Source of the DNA: JBGPYB01 sp041493035
Lineage (GTDB): Bacteria; Acidobacteriota; Vicinamibacteria; Fen-336
Assembly: GCA_041493035.1 (NCBI GenBank)
Contig: JBGPYB010000001.1
Span: 39,435 to 103,434 of the forward strand
DNA length: 64,000 nt
Direction: 5' to 3'
Made by a program: the position numbers and the translations under genes. Below, in pieces: positions 28,347-36,139 of this stretch (positions are counted from its first letter, which is position 1; each line of letters opens with the position of its first letter). Under the pieces are notes generated by a model that was not told where the DNA came from, did not search any database, and saw only the letters and a list, made by a program, of their open reading frames with translations.

Positions 28347-28458
28347 GAGCGCCTTCCGGGAGGGGAGAAAAACAACCAAAATTCTAACACGGGAACGTCA
28401 TTCTCGGGCAGCATCCCTCGTCCCTGGTTGGAGATGCGGGCATCTGATACGCTTGGCC

Positions 28459-28534
28459 GGGCCTGTAGTTCAGCGGTCAGAACATCCGGCTCATAACCGG
28501 ACAGTCGAAGGTTCGAATCCTTCCAGGCCCACCA
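28459..28534 (+). tRNA. tRNA with anticodon CAU (Met or lysidine-modified Ile2)
   Basis: A full 76-base cloverleaf with encoded CCA: acceptor GGGCCTG pairs with CAGGCCC, D-stem GTTC/GAAC, anticodon stem TCCGG/CCGGA around CTCATAA, T-stem GAAGG/CCTTC with TTCGAAT. The anticodon is CAT. The first acceptor pair is G-C and the acceptor stem looks like tRNA-Ile, so Ile2 read by lysidine is likely; elongator Met cannot be excluded. It is not initiator Met, which lacks the 1-72 pair. It separates the BY-kinase operon from the bufferin operon. Confidence 0.95.
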
Positions 28535-28567
28535 AGCCCACCGCGCTCGGCATGGGAGCGGCAAGGC

Positions 28568-29407
28568 TCAGAGGTCTACGGTCGCGAACATTCCCCCGGA
28601 CGCCCAACGACGGAACCAGGCGAACAGGTCGTCTTCCTTTGGAGCGCGCCGACCGCCGCGCTTCAGGGCGGTGGCGGTGGCCGCGCCGAGGGGCTGACCG
28701 GAAGAAAGGTCTCTCAGGAGGTCATGTTCGGGACGTGTGAGGTCCAGCCTCCAGACGGAGTAGTCGTGGCGATATACGGCGGCCCATGAGCTCCGGACTC
28801 TCGGCTTGGGGTGGTCGTGGTCGTCGTCGCGGACCGTCTGCAAATAGGCGTTGACGGGATAGCGGAACGAGAGCAACTCGAAGCCTGGGACCGTGCGGAG
28901 ACGCGCGCCCTCCCAGGCGGCTTCCGGGATCGCCGCCAGAGCCGCTTCCGAAAGCGGCGGCATCTCTGGAGCGTCGAACACCCGGGCGACGGCCCGCTCG
29001 AGCCGCGCCAGGTCGACCGAGAAGCCACGCCGCCTGATCCCGGAAGCCGTCTCGAGAAACTCCGGGAGATGGTCGCCGAGTCGATTCAGGCTGTAGCTTC
29101 GGGAGGGATGCTGCTTCACGTAGTCGCGGACGAGATCGATGAAACCGCGGTCCCCCAGGAAGTGCTTCAGGGCCTCGTAGTCGCCCGCCAGGCAATCGTG
29201 CATCCGCAGCAGGTACATGTCGTGGTAGACACCCACCCGCTCGACCGGGGAAAGCGTGGGGGACGGCAGGATCACCTCCCCAAGCGCCTCCGCCGGGACC
29301 TCCCGCTGGGCGTCCGGAGAGGCAACGGCCTCGTCCGTCGTCCCCGGGTGTACGACGACGGCCTGCATCCAGCGCTGGAGGCCGTCGAGGGGAGTTTCAA
29401 GCGCCAT
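28568..29407 (-). CDS. BufC/HvfC-type DUF2063 partner protein of the MNIO operon
   Basis: 279 residues. The N-terminal DUF2063-like domain is recognised by RVGVYHDMYLLRMHDCLAGDY followed by LKHFLGDRGFIDLVRDYV, the same pattern as HvfC/BufC and MbnC-related partner proteins. These form a complex with the MNIO enzyme and help bind the precursor. The start ATG overlaps the BufB stop by 11 bases. Last gene of the bufA-bufB-bufC operon. Confidence 0.85.
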   Translation of the reverse strand: MALETPLDGLQRWMQAVVVHPGTTDEAVASPDAQREVPAEALGEVILPSPTLSPVERVGVYHDMYLLRMHDCLAGDYEALKHFLGDRGFIDLVRDYVKQHPSRSYSLNRLGDHLPEFLETASGIRRRGFSVDLARLERAVARVFDAPEMPPLSEAALAAIPEAAWEGARLRTVPGFELLSFRYPVNAYLQTVRDDDHDHPKPRVRSSWAAVYRHDYSVWRLDLTRPEHDLLRDLSSGQPLGAATATALKRGGRRAPKEDDLFAWFRRWASGGMFATVDL

Positions 29408-30251
29408 GGGTGGGAGCGGCGACCTCGGGCTCCTCGCGCCATGCGCGGGCCTTGAGCGCCTCGGAATGGACGACCTCCAGCTCCGGAATGTTTTCGTCCC
29501 ATTCGTAGAGGGTCGCTGTGGCCCCCGTTCGGGCCCAGGCCCTGCGATAGAGCGTCCACACGGCTTCGATGGCGTGGTCGGAGTGGGTGTCGATGATGTG
29601 TGTCCCCTTATTGGTGTGGCCCGCAACGTGGTATTGGACCACGCGGTCCGCCGGGACCCTGTCGATGTAGACGTCCGGGTCGAACCCGTGGTTGAAGGAG
29701 CTGACGTAAACGTTGTTCACGTCGAGGAGCAAGCCGCAGTCGGCGTCCTCGGCGAGGCGCGACAGAAATTCCCACTCGGGCATCGTCGACGCCACGAACT
29801 CGACGTACGACGACGGGTTCTCGAGAACCAGCGGCCGCTCGAGGAAATCCGAGACCTGCTTCACCCTTTCGACCGTATGGCTGAGCGCCTCTTCGGTGTA
29901 AGGCATGGGGAGAAGATCGTGCGTGTTCCGCCCCAGGATTCCCGTCCAGCAGAGGTGGTCGGAGACCCAGTGAGCCCGCGTCCGCTTCGCCAGGTCTTTG
30001 AGGTTCTGGAGGTGCTCACGGTTCAGCGGGTCCTTGTTTCCGATCCCGAGGGAAACGCCGTGGAGCGCCACCGGGTATCGCTCGGCCACCTGGTCGAGGA
30101 TGTGCATCGGGCGGCCCCCGGTGTTCATGAAGTTCTCGGAAAGAACCTCGAACCAGTCGACGGGCGGGTTCTTGCCGAGGATGTGGCCGAAATGGACGGT
30201 ACGGAGACCGATCCCGATGCCGAGATCCGGAAGTCTCCACCGATTGCTCAT
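29397..30251 (-). CDS. multinuclear non-heme iron oxidase (MNIO, DUF692; BufB/HvfB type)
   Basis: 284 residues, the right length for a DUF692 TIM-barrel iron enzyme. Recognisable metal-binding segments are DWFEVLSENFM, VALHGVSLGIGN, HWVSDHLCWTG, LVLENPSSYVEF, LLLDVNNVYVSSFNHG and VVQYHVAGHTNKG. Relatives convert Cys in small peptides to copper-binding heterocycles (MbnB and bufferin-type chemistry). Here the natural substrate is the Cys-rich protein encoded just upstream. A 60-base gap with a strong hairpin separates the precursor gene from this one. Confidence 0.92.
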   Translation of the reverse strand: MSNRWRLPDLGIGIGLRTVHFGHILGKNPPVDWFEVLSENFMNTGGRPMHILDQVAERYPVALHGVSLGIGNKDPLNREHLQNLKDLAKRTRAHWVSDHLCWTGILGRNTHDLLPMPYTEEALSHTVERVKQVSDFLERPLVLENPSSYVEFVASTMPEWEFLSRLAEDADCGLLLDVNNVYVSSFNHGFDPDVYIDRVPADRVVQYHVAGHTNKGTHIIDTHSDHAIEAVWTLYRRAWARTGATATLYEWDENIPELEVVHSEALKARAWREEPEVAAPTHGA

Positions 30252-30269
30252 GGGGCTTCGTTCAGAGTT

Positions 30270-30298
30270 GAGAGGCCACGGCCTCGCCGTGGCCTCTC
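30270..30298 (-). terminator. perfect 12-bp hairpin between precursor and MNIO genes
   Basis: GAGAGGCCACGG (30270-30281), five-base loop, CCGTGGCCTCTC (30287-30298). On the minus strand it sits 14 bases past the precursor stop and about 20 bases before the BufB start. No T-run follows. It probably works as a partial terminator or mRNA-stabilising structure that yields more precursor than enzyme, a common device in peptide operons. Confidence 0.6.
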
Positions 30299-30311
30299 GG
30301 AAGACCGAGAC

Positions 30312-30665
30312 CTACTTCTGTGGCTTCAGCGGGACGGCGCAGCCGCCCTTGCCCTTGCAGGAGTTCTTTCCGCCGCAGCCGGCGTCGCCGGTCTTGCAGC
30401 CGCCCTGGCCCTTGCAGTCGTTCGCGCCCTTGCACTCGTGCTTGGCGGAGGTGGCGCAGCCGCCCTTGCCCTTGCAGGAGTTCTTTCCGCCGCAGCCGGC
30501 ATCGCCGGTCTTGCAGCCGCCCTTGCCTTTACACGAGTTCATGCCCTTACAGACATGCTTTTCCTTCGCGTCGGGCGCTTTGTCGTCAGCCTTCGCCACC
30601 TTCGAGCCAGCGACCATGCCGGCCACAACGGCTCCCATGACCTTCGTGAATTTTCTTCGTTCCAT
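30312..30665 (-). CDS. bufferin-type Cys-rich MNIO substrate peptide
   Basis: 117 residues. An N-terminal signal peptide (VMGAVVAGMVAGSKVAKA, about residues 9-26) is followed by a Cys-rich core with twelve Cys: 39, 45, 51, 58, 64, 70, 78, 84, 90, 97, 103, 109. They form four C-x5-C-x5-C blocks built on C(K/G)G-x-N-x-CKG-x-GGC. Residues 39-77 are duplicated as 78-116 with a 39-residue period. This fits the bufferin/HvfA-like substrates of MNIO enzymes, thought to bind copper after conversion of Cys. AGGAG lies 10 bases before the ATG. First gene of the operon, divergent from the zinc-ribbon gene. Confidence 0.88.
   Translation of the reverse strand: MERRKFTKVMGAVVAGMVAGSKVAKADDKAPDAKEKHVCKGMNSCKGKGGCKTGDAGCGGKNSCKGKGGCATSAKHECKGANDCKGQGGCKTGDAGCGGKNSCKGKGGCAVPLKPQK
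30336..30523 (-). repeat. 117-bp tandem duplication inside the bufferin gene
   Basis: Bases 30336-30406 and 30453-30523 are identical over 71 positions except one, and the unit repeats with a period of 117 bases (39 codons). Conservation at synonymous positions points to a recent duplication or ongoing gene conversion. Confidence 0.85.
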
Positions 30666-30748
30666 GCTTTCTTGGCTCCTTGCAAAGAAGACACCGACCC
30701 CGCAAACAGGCGGGCCGACCGAACTACCAACTCTTTCGAGGCAAACTG

Positions 30749-30778
30749 CTTTATCCGCCCGTCGCAGGCCCTTGTCAA
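30749..30778 (-). promoter_or_regulatory. candidate sigma-70 promoter of the bufferin operon
   Basis: On the minus strand TTGACA (30778-30773, consensus) and GATAAA (30755-30750) are 17 bases apart. Transcription should start near 30742, leaving a leader of about 75 bases before the bufferin ATG. The 291-base gap to the divergent zinc-ribbon gene contains no other clear site; I see no recognisable metal-regulator operator. Confidence 0.6.
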
Positions 30779-30956
30779 GGAGGGATAGCACACCCCCCCT
30801 TCGGCGCGGGCCCCTTCGGCAACGAATGGAATACGCATGGGACCCGCCCCCTGGATGAGCGACCTCGGGCCCGTCCGACGAATAGATCGTCGCCGAGCCA
30901 CGCGACATTCCCGAGACACGGCCCAGGAGCGTTCGAGGTGCTAGAATTCCCCATCG

Positions 30957-31685
30957 ATGAACCCCGACCTTGAACGTCTGGTCCACCTCCAGCGCTCCGA
31001 AACCGAGCTGAAGCGCGTGGATTCGGAGATGGCGGAGGCCCCCAAGCAGAAGGTTCTTCTCGACGAACAGCTTGCCGAGGAGCGCGGTCGTCTGGACGCT
31101 GCCCGCGAGGCGCTCGCGGCCGCCCAGAAGGCCCGCCGGCACTTCGAGGGGGAGCTCCAGGACCTCGAGGCGAAGAGGTCCCGGTACAAGGGACAGCTGA
31201 TGGAGGTCAAGACCAACAAGGAATACACGGCGATGCTCCACGAGATCGAAACGGTAGAACGCGAAATCCGCGGACGCGAGGACCTGATCCTGGGCGAGAT
31301 GGAAAAGGCCGAGACGCTCACCTCCGAGACGAAGCGCGAAGAGGTGACGTTCAAGGAATTGGAGGCTCGCTACCGCGACGAGGGGCGCGCACTCGATGCG
31401 CGAACCGAAGCACTCAAGGCTGAATCGGCCCGGGTGGCCGCGGAGCGCGACGCCGTGGCAGCGACGGTTCCGCAGGATCTCCGCGAGCTGTTCCAGCGCG
31501 TCGCCAGGCTTCGTGGCGCCGCTGTGGCCGTGGCGAGCGACGGCATGTGCCAACTCTGCCACATGAAGCTCCGGGCCCAGATGTACCTCGACCTGAAGCG
31601 CAACGACGAGATCGTTCAGTGCCCGGCGTGCAGCCGCATTCTGTACTACGAACCGCCTGTTCCCGTCGTCGCCTCGCAGCCGTGA
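30957..31685 (+). CDS. coiled-coil protein with C4-type zinc ribbon (CdsZ-like)
   Basis: 242 residues: an almost continuous coiled coil (about 1-185), then a C-terminal zinc ribbon with MCQLCHMKL and QCPACSRILYY, four Cys in C-x2-C pairs. Matches the widespread family of helical hairpin plus zf-RING_7 proteins, of which some bind RNA or ribosomes. The stop overlaps the GTG of the following RNase HI gene (GTGA), a pairing common across phyla and consistent with RNA metabolism. Confidence 0.88.
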   Translation: MNPDLERLVHLQRSETELKRVDSEMAEAPKQKVLLDEQLAEERGRLDAAREALAAAQKARRHFEGELQDLEAKRSRYKGQLMEVKTNKEYTAMLHEIETVEREIRGREDLILGEMEKAETLTSETKREEVTFKELEARYRDEGRALDARTEALKAESARVAAERDAVAATVPQDLRELFQRVARLRGAAVAVASDGMCQLCHMKLRAQMYLDLKRNDEIVQCPACSRILYYEPPVPVVASQP

Positions 31686-32113
31686 CGGGGGACGAGTCCG
31701 GGACCCTCCACATTCACATCGACGGCGCCAGCCGAGGCAACCCAGGCGAAGCCGGCTTCGGCGTGTTCGTCGCAGCAGCTGACGGCACGCCCATCGCGGA
31801 ACTCTACGGTTACCTCGGCCGCGCCACGAACAACGTCGCCGAGTACCAGGCCCTGATCCACGCTCTCCGCTTTGCTCTTTCGCGGGGCGCGCGCGTGCTG
31901 CGGGTCTTTTCCGACTCCGAGCTCGTCGTGCGCCAGATGTCGGGGCAATACAAGGTCAAGCACCCCGACATGATTCCGCTTCACCGCGAGGCCGCGGGGC
32001 TCCTCCGAAAGATCGCCGACTCTCGGCTCACCCACGTTCGCCGCGAGGAAAACCGAGACGCCGATCGCCTCGCCAACCGCGCCCTCGACGAGAAAGCCTC
32101 GAAGCTCGAGTAG
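31682..32113 (+). CDS. ribonuclease HI family protein
   Basis: 143 residues. Active-site residues are present: Asp in IDGASRGNPGEAGFG, Glu in NNVAEYQALIHAL, Asp in FSDSELVVRQMSG and the final Asp in NRDADRLANRAL. This is the short RNase HI branch lacking the basic protrusion of E. coli RnhA. Degrades RNA of RNA-DNA hybrids. GTG start overlaps the previous stop, so coupled to the zinc-ribbon gene. Confidence 0.92.
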   Translation: MTGDESGTLHIHIDGASRGNPGEAGFGVFVAAADGTPIAELYGYLGRATNNVAEYQALIHALRFALSRGARVLRVFSDSELVVRQMSGQYKVKHPDMIPLHREAAGLLRKIADSRLTHVRREENRDADRLANRALDEKASKLE

Positions 32114-32115
32114 CC

Positions 32116-32835
32116 CTATCCTTCCCAGCCCACGTAGCTGATCATTCGCCCGGCGCCCGCGCCGTCGCGGCGGAAGGAATGGTAGCGGTCGGCGCGGCAG
32201 AAGGTGCAGTCGTCCACGTGGTGGATCTGGCTCGTAAGGAGGCCCGCCTGCGTGAGCTGCGCCACGTTGGCCGCCCGGACGTCGAGATGCGACCGGCCGG
32301 AAGGGCCGCGCCGGAAGAACCCCTCGCCGCCTGCGCCGAAGGCCTCGCGCAGTTCCTCTCCGACTTCGTAGCAGCAGACGCCGATCCCGGGGCCCAGGGC
32401 GGCCACGAGATCACTGACCCGGGAGCCCCCGCGGACGAGCGCTTCGACGCTCCGGCCCGCTACCCCGGCCGCCGTGCCCCGCCAGCCGGCATGCACCGCG
32501 GCTGCGGCGCGGCGCACCGGGTCCACCAGGAGGACCGGGAGACAGTCCGCCGTCTCCACGCCGACGAGGAGCCCATGGCCGGCGGCGATCCCCACGTCAC
32601 CTTCGGCGCCCTCCTCCCACGGCGCCTCGCGGACGGCGGCGCCATGAACCTGCCGCAACAAGAACAGATGACCGCGATCGGCCAGCGCACCCGCCACACG
32701 CCTACGGCTGCCCGCTCGCGTTTCCCAACCCGCCGGACCGAGCCGTTCCTCGAAGCCGTGGACGAGGCCTGGGACCTTCTCCAGGGGTGCTATGGTCACC
32801 ACCCTCAACGTCTCACTCACGGCGCGATGATCCAC
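32116..32835 (-). CDS. pgeF: PgeF/YfiH (laccase-domain) purine nucleoside/peptidoglycan editing factor
   Basis: 239 residues. Marks are LRQVHGAAV, GVETADCLPVLL (His/Cys zinc site), AVHAGWRGTAAG and LGPGIGVCCYEVG, and a C-terminal DDCTFCRADRYHSFRRDG. Family members remove L-Ser wrongly built into peptidoglycan precursors or act as nucleoside phosphorylases. Start taken at GTG 32835, preceded by GAGGAG at a spacing of 7. Convergent with RNase HI (2-base gap) and divergent from the AcpS-like gene. Confidence 0.9.
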   Translation of the reverse strand: MDHRAVSETLRVVTIAPLEKVPGLVHGFEERLGPAGWETRAGSRRRVAGALADRGHLFLLRQVHGAAVREAPWEEGAEGDVGIAAGHGLLVGVETADCLPVLLVDPVRRAAAAVHAGWRGTAAGVAGRSVEALVRGGSRVSDLVAALGPGIGVCCYEVGEELREAFGAGGEGFFRRGPSGRSHLDVRAANVAQLTQAGLLTSQIHHVDDCTFCRADRYHSFRRDGAGAGRMISYVGWEG

Positions 32836-32850
32836 TGCTACACTCCTCTC

Positions 32851-33219
32851 GTGCAACGCGAGCACCGGATCGTCGCGAGCGCTCGCGAGGTCGTGGCGAT
32901 CGAAGAGGTCGGCCGCCTGGTCGCGTCGTCTTCCGTCTTCACGCCGGCGGAGCAGGCCTACGCCGAGTCCAAGTCCGATCCGGACCGTCGCCTCGCGGCG
33001 CGTCTCGCCGCCAAGCGCGCTGCTCTCCTTTTGTTGGGGGAGGGAATGGATGAGAGAGACGTCGAGGTCCTCCCAGCCCGTGGCGGGCCGCCCCGACTGT
33101 CGCTCTCGCCCCGCGCCTTGGCGCGCCTCCGCGTCCTCGGCGCCGCACGCGCACGGGTCAGCCTCACCCACGGCCGCACCCACGCCGCGGCGGCCGTCCT
33201 CTTCCTGGGGGCGGAGTGA
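32851..33219 (+). CDS. degenerate holo-ACP synthase-like protein
   Basis: 122 residues that align with AcpS along the full length: VVAIEEVGRLVASSSVFTPAE, RRLAARLAAKRAALLLLGEG, VEVLPARGGPPRLSLS and VSLTHGRTHAAAAVLFLGA. The key acidic residues seem to be altered. The Asp of the usual G-x-D-I-V-E motif reads Glu (REVVAI), and the Glu of the K-E-A motif reads Arg (AKRAA). It may therefore lack ordinary phosphopantetheine transfer activity. Start GTG 32851 chosen by AcpS length; ATG 32827 is an alternative overlapping the divergent gene. The stop overlaps the next start (GTGA). Confidence 0.65.
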   Translation: MQREHRIVASAREVVAIEEVGRLVASSSVFTPAEQAYAESKSDPDRRLAARLAAKRAALLLLGEGMDERDVEVLPARGGPPRLSLSPRALARLRVLGAARARVSLTHGRTHAAAAVLFLGAE

Positions 33220-34220
33220 GTCGGATCCGGATCGCCGTCAGGGCCGGCGCCGGCGCCACGCTGCTGGCACTCGCGGCAGGTGCCTATCTGGTGGTCGCTC
33301 CATCGGGAGACGAGGCGCCTCATCCGTTCAACCAGGACCGGAATGCCGTGTGGCTGGAGCATCGGTGGCTGGAACGCGAGCACTCTGCGGCGGAGATGGA
33401 CGGGCTCTTTGCCTCGCTCTCGCGCCACGGAATCCTCTATGCCTTCCCGCACCTCATCCCCTTCGCTTCCACCGGCCAGCTGCCCGTTCACAACCGGGAT
33501 CAGATGCGTGCGTTTCTCCGGGCGGCCCGCCGCGCCGCCCCCGAGATGAAGGTGCTTCCGTGGGTGGGCGGCTTGCGCGTCGGCACCCGGCGCCAACGTC
33601 CGGGAACCCTCGATCTGGGCGACCTGGGGCAGCGGCAGCGAATCGTCGCGGAGTGCCGCGGGCTCATCGACGAAGGCTTCGACGGCATCCATCTGAACGT
33701 GGAACCCGTGGATGACGGCAACGACGACTACCTTGCGCTGCTGCGCGCGCTTCGTACCGCCGTGGGAGACCACACCCTCTCCCTCTCCGCGATACGCCCC
33801 GGGCCCTTCTCGCTGCCCGGGGCCCCGAACTTCCTCTGGACGCCGACGTACTACGGGCGAGTGGCTGCGACCGCGGATCAGGTCGTCGTGATGGGATACG
33901 ACACCGGGCTCCCCACGGCGTCCCTGTACAAGCGGTACACCGCTTGGGCCGCGGCAACGGTCACTTCGGAGCTCGTGGCGCGCCGCTCGCGGGCGCGCGT
34001 TCTCCTCGGCATCCCCACTTACGACGACACGAGCCTCATGCACCGAGCCGGGGTCGAAACGCCCGCCAACGCCATCTCAGGGATTGTGTCTGGGCTCCGA
34101 GGCCTCGGAGGGGGCGGCACGTTCGAGGGGGTCGCGCTGTATGCCGAGTGGACGACCGACACCGCCGATTGGGCCGTCTACGAACGGTTGTGGCGGGGGA
34201 GGAATCAGGCGGCGCGCTGA
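33216..34220 (+). CDS. exported GH18-like TIM-barrel protein
   Basis: 334 residues with an N-terminal signal or anchor ([16 protein letters not shown]). The GH18-type motif D-G-x-x-x-x-x-E appears as [19 protein letters not shown]; the Glu would be the catalytic acid, though the canonical DxxDxDxE is relaxed. Other family-like pieces are [22 protein letters not shown] and LLGIPTYDD. Could be a chitinase, an inactive lectin-like barrel or a lysozyme-like enzyme. GTG start overlaps the AcpS-like stop; its 3' end overlaps the convergent ABC ATPase gene by 16 bases. Confidence 0.8.
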   Translation: MSRIRIAVRAGAGATLLALAAGAYLVVAPSGDEAPHPFNQDRNAVWLEHRWLEREHSAAEMDGLFASLSRHGILYAFPHLIPFASTGQLPVHNRDQMRAFLRAARRAAPEMKVLPWVGGLRVGTRRQRPGTLDLGDLGQRQRIVAECRGLIDEGFDGIHLNVEPVDDGNDDYLALLRALRTAVGDHTLSLSAIRPGPFSLPGAPNFLWTPTYYGRVAATADQVVVMGYDTGLPTASLYKRYTAWAAATVTSELVARRSRARVLLGIPTYDDTSLMHRAGVETPANAISGIVSGLRGLGGGGTFEGVALYAEWTTDTADWAVYERLWRGRNQAAR

Positions 34221-34882
34221 TCCTCGACGATCTCCCCGTCGCGGATCTGAACCACTCGGGACGCGACCCGCGCGACGGCGGCGTCGTGGGTGATCATGAC
34301 GATCGTCTGGCCCGAGGCATGCAGCTCGTCGAAGAGGCCGACGATGCCCTTTCCCGACGTGGAGTCGAGGTTCCCCGTCGGCTCGTCGGCCAGGATCATC
34401 GCCGGACGATTCACGAGCGCCCTGGCGATGGCGACGCGTTGCATCTCGCCTCCGGAGAGCTCTGTCGCCTTGTGGTCCATGCGGTCCTGGAGGTCGACGC
34501 GCTCCAGCATGGCTGCCGCCCTCTCATGACGCTCTTTCGTCGGCACCCCGGCGAAGAGGAGAGGAAGCTCCACGTTTTCGAGGGCGGAGGCGTAGGGAAG
34601 CAGGTTGAAGTTCTGGAACACGAAACCGATGCGCTTGTTGCGGATCTCGGCCAGGCGGTTCCGGTCCAAACCTCCCACCGTCTCCCCCGAGAGGACGTAC
34701 TCGCCCGAGCTGGGGGTATCGAGACAGCCCAGGATGTTCATGAGTGTGGACTTTCCCGAACCCGAGGGCCCCACGATGGCCACGTACTCGTTCCCGCCGA
34801 TGTCCAGGTCGACGCCGCGAAGCGCCTCCACCTCGACGCGCCCGGTGCTGTACACCTTGCGAATGCTTCGCATGCGAATCAT
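34205..34882 (-). CDS. MacB/LolD-type ABC transporter ATP-binding protein
   Basis: 225 residues. Walker [14 protein letters not shown]-loop, signature [15 protein letters not shown], Walker [13 protein letters not shown] and switch His in [11 protein letters not shown] all present. Type VII (mechanotransmission) exporter ATPase. Directly follows two MacB-like permeases on the same strand with no gap. Energises extrusion of a substrate through the adaptor encoded at the head of the operon. Confidence 0.95.
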   Translation of the reverse strand: MIRMRSIRKVYSTGRVEVEALRGVDLDIGGNEYVAIVGPSGSGKSTLMNILGCLDTPSSGEYVLSGETVGGLDRNRLAEIRNKRIGFVFQNFNLLPYASALENVELPLLFAGVPTKERHERAAAMLERVDLQDRMDHKATELSGGEMQRVAIARALVNRPAMILADEPTGNLDSTSGKGIVGLFDELHASGQTIVMITHDAAVARVASRVVQIRDGEIVEDQRAA

Positions 34883-36139
34883 CTACTCGTACCTCAATGA
34901 GACCGCCGGATTGACCGACGCGGCCCGCCGGGCCGGGAAGTAGCCCGCCAGCATCCCGATCGTCCCGAGGACCATGGCCGTGGCCGCGGCAATCGCGGGG
35001 GAGAACGTGGGACGTCCCAGGAAGTCGAAAGCCTCGCCCTTGAGAGGAAGCACGGCGATCACTCCCATCAGGGCGAGGGCCGCGAGTGTGCCGAGCACGC
35101 CGCCGACCACCGTCATCATCAGCGCCTCCAATAGGAAGGGGGCCATTACCTGGCGCATCTTGGCCCCGAGGGCCATCTTCACGCCGATCTCCCGGGTCCG
35201 CTCCTTCACCACCGCGTACATGATGTTCGCGACGCCCATACCGCCCACGAAAAGCGTCAGCGCGCCGATGATCCCGAGAAACACCTGGATGCCGAGGGCG
35301 ATATTGCCGACGATGCGCTGGTCCTCGCGGGTGTCCCAGACGCTCAGGGCTCGCGTGTCGTCGGGATCGAAGTGGTACTTGCCCGCCAGCACCCGATAGA
35401 TCTCCGCCTTCGCCTCGTCGGCGACCTCCATCGAGACCGGCCGGTAGATGAAGTTCTGGACCTTCTGGCCCGTGAACATCGACTTGAACGTCGAAGCGGG
35501 TATGGTGGCCTGGTTCTTGTCGGGGCCGCTGTACATCCCCATCATGACCTTTGTCTGCATGACGCCGATCACCAGGAACGAGGACTGGTCGATGCGCACC
35601 GTTTTCCCCACCGGATCCACGTCCCCGAAGAGGTCGGTGGCGAGCGAGTCGCCGAGCACCACCACTCGCCGTTTCGCGTCGAGGTCGAGATCATCGACGA
35701 AGCGGCCGCCGGTGCGCGGGATGATGTTCCGCAGCTCTCCGAAGGACGGGTCGACCCCTCGCGTCCTCGCGTTGACGAGCTTCGTCCCGGCGGTGAGGGA
35801 GCAGTACTTGGAGTACTCCCGGCTCACCGAAGCGATGCTCGGGATGCGCCCCTTCAGGATGTCGGCGTCCTCGTCGGTGAACGCGAGCGTGCGTCCCGAA
35901 GCAAGACCCATGTAGGCGCGGGTGGTGGACCCGGGCCAGAGGATGCCGATCCCCTCGCCCATGCCGCTCTTGCCCCTGTGAAAGGCCAGCTTCAGCCCTT
36001 CTCCGAACGACAACAGGAGCACGATCGACAGCGTCCCCCAGGCGATGGCCAGCACCGTCAAGGCGATGCGCTTGCGGTTCCTTGAGGCATCGTGCTGGAA
36101 CAGGCGCCAGACGAGAGCGATCTCGGCTCGGGTCAACAT
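34883..36139 (-). CDS. MacB/FtsX-type ABC permease, second copy
   Basis: 418 residues: N-terminal transmembrane helix (RIALTVLAIAWGTLSIVLLLS), a large MacB_PCD periplasmic core, and three C-terminal helices in the FtsX fold (GIIGALTLFVGGMGVANIMY, then EIGVKMALGAKMRQV and a last pair ending GYFPARRAASVNPAVSLRYE). The start ATG overlaps the preceding permease stop by one base (TGATG). It is a paralogue of the upstream permease, so the complex may be a heterodimer rather than the MacB homodimer. Confidence 0.92.
   Translation of the reverse strand: MLTRAEIALVWRLFQHDASRNRKRIALTVLAIAWGTLSIVLLLSFGEGLKLAFHRGKSGMGEGIGILWPGSTTRAYMGLASGRTLAFTDEDADILKGRIPSIASVSREYSKYCSLTAGTKLVNARTRGVDPSFGELRNIIPRTGGRFVDDLDLDAKRRVVVLGDSLATDLFGDVDPVGKTVRIDQSSFLVIGVMQTKVMMGMYSGPDKNQATIPASTFKSMFTGQKVQNFIYRPVSMEVADEAKAEIYRVLAGKYHFDPDDTRALSVWDTREDQRIVGNIALGIQVFLGIIGALTLFVGGMGVANIMYAVVKERTREIGVKMALGAKMRQVMAPFLLEALMMTVVGGVLGTLAALALMGVIAVLPLKGEAFDFLGRPTFSPAIAAATAMVLGTIGMLAGYFPARRAASVNPAVSLRYE

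Noticed and set aside
28343..28564. Minus-strand frame giving a WKDSNLRLSGYEPDVL-type peptide
   Set aside because: It is the antisense translation of the tRNA gene at 28459-28534, a frequent spurious protein.
30320..30640. Regular repeats that could suggest a CRISPR array
   Set aside because: The period is 117 bases, the repeats are coding (39 residues), and there are no unique spacers of constant length.
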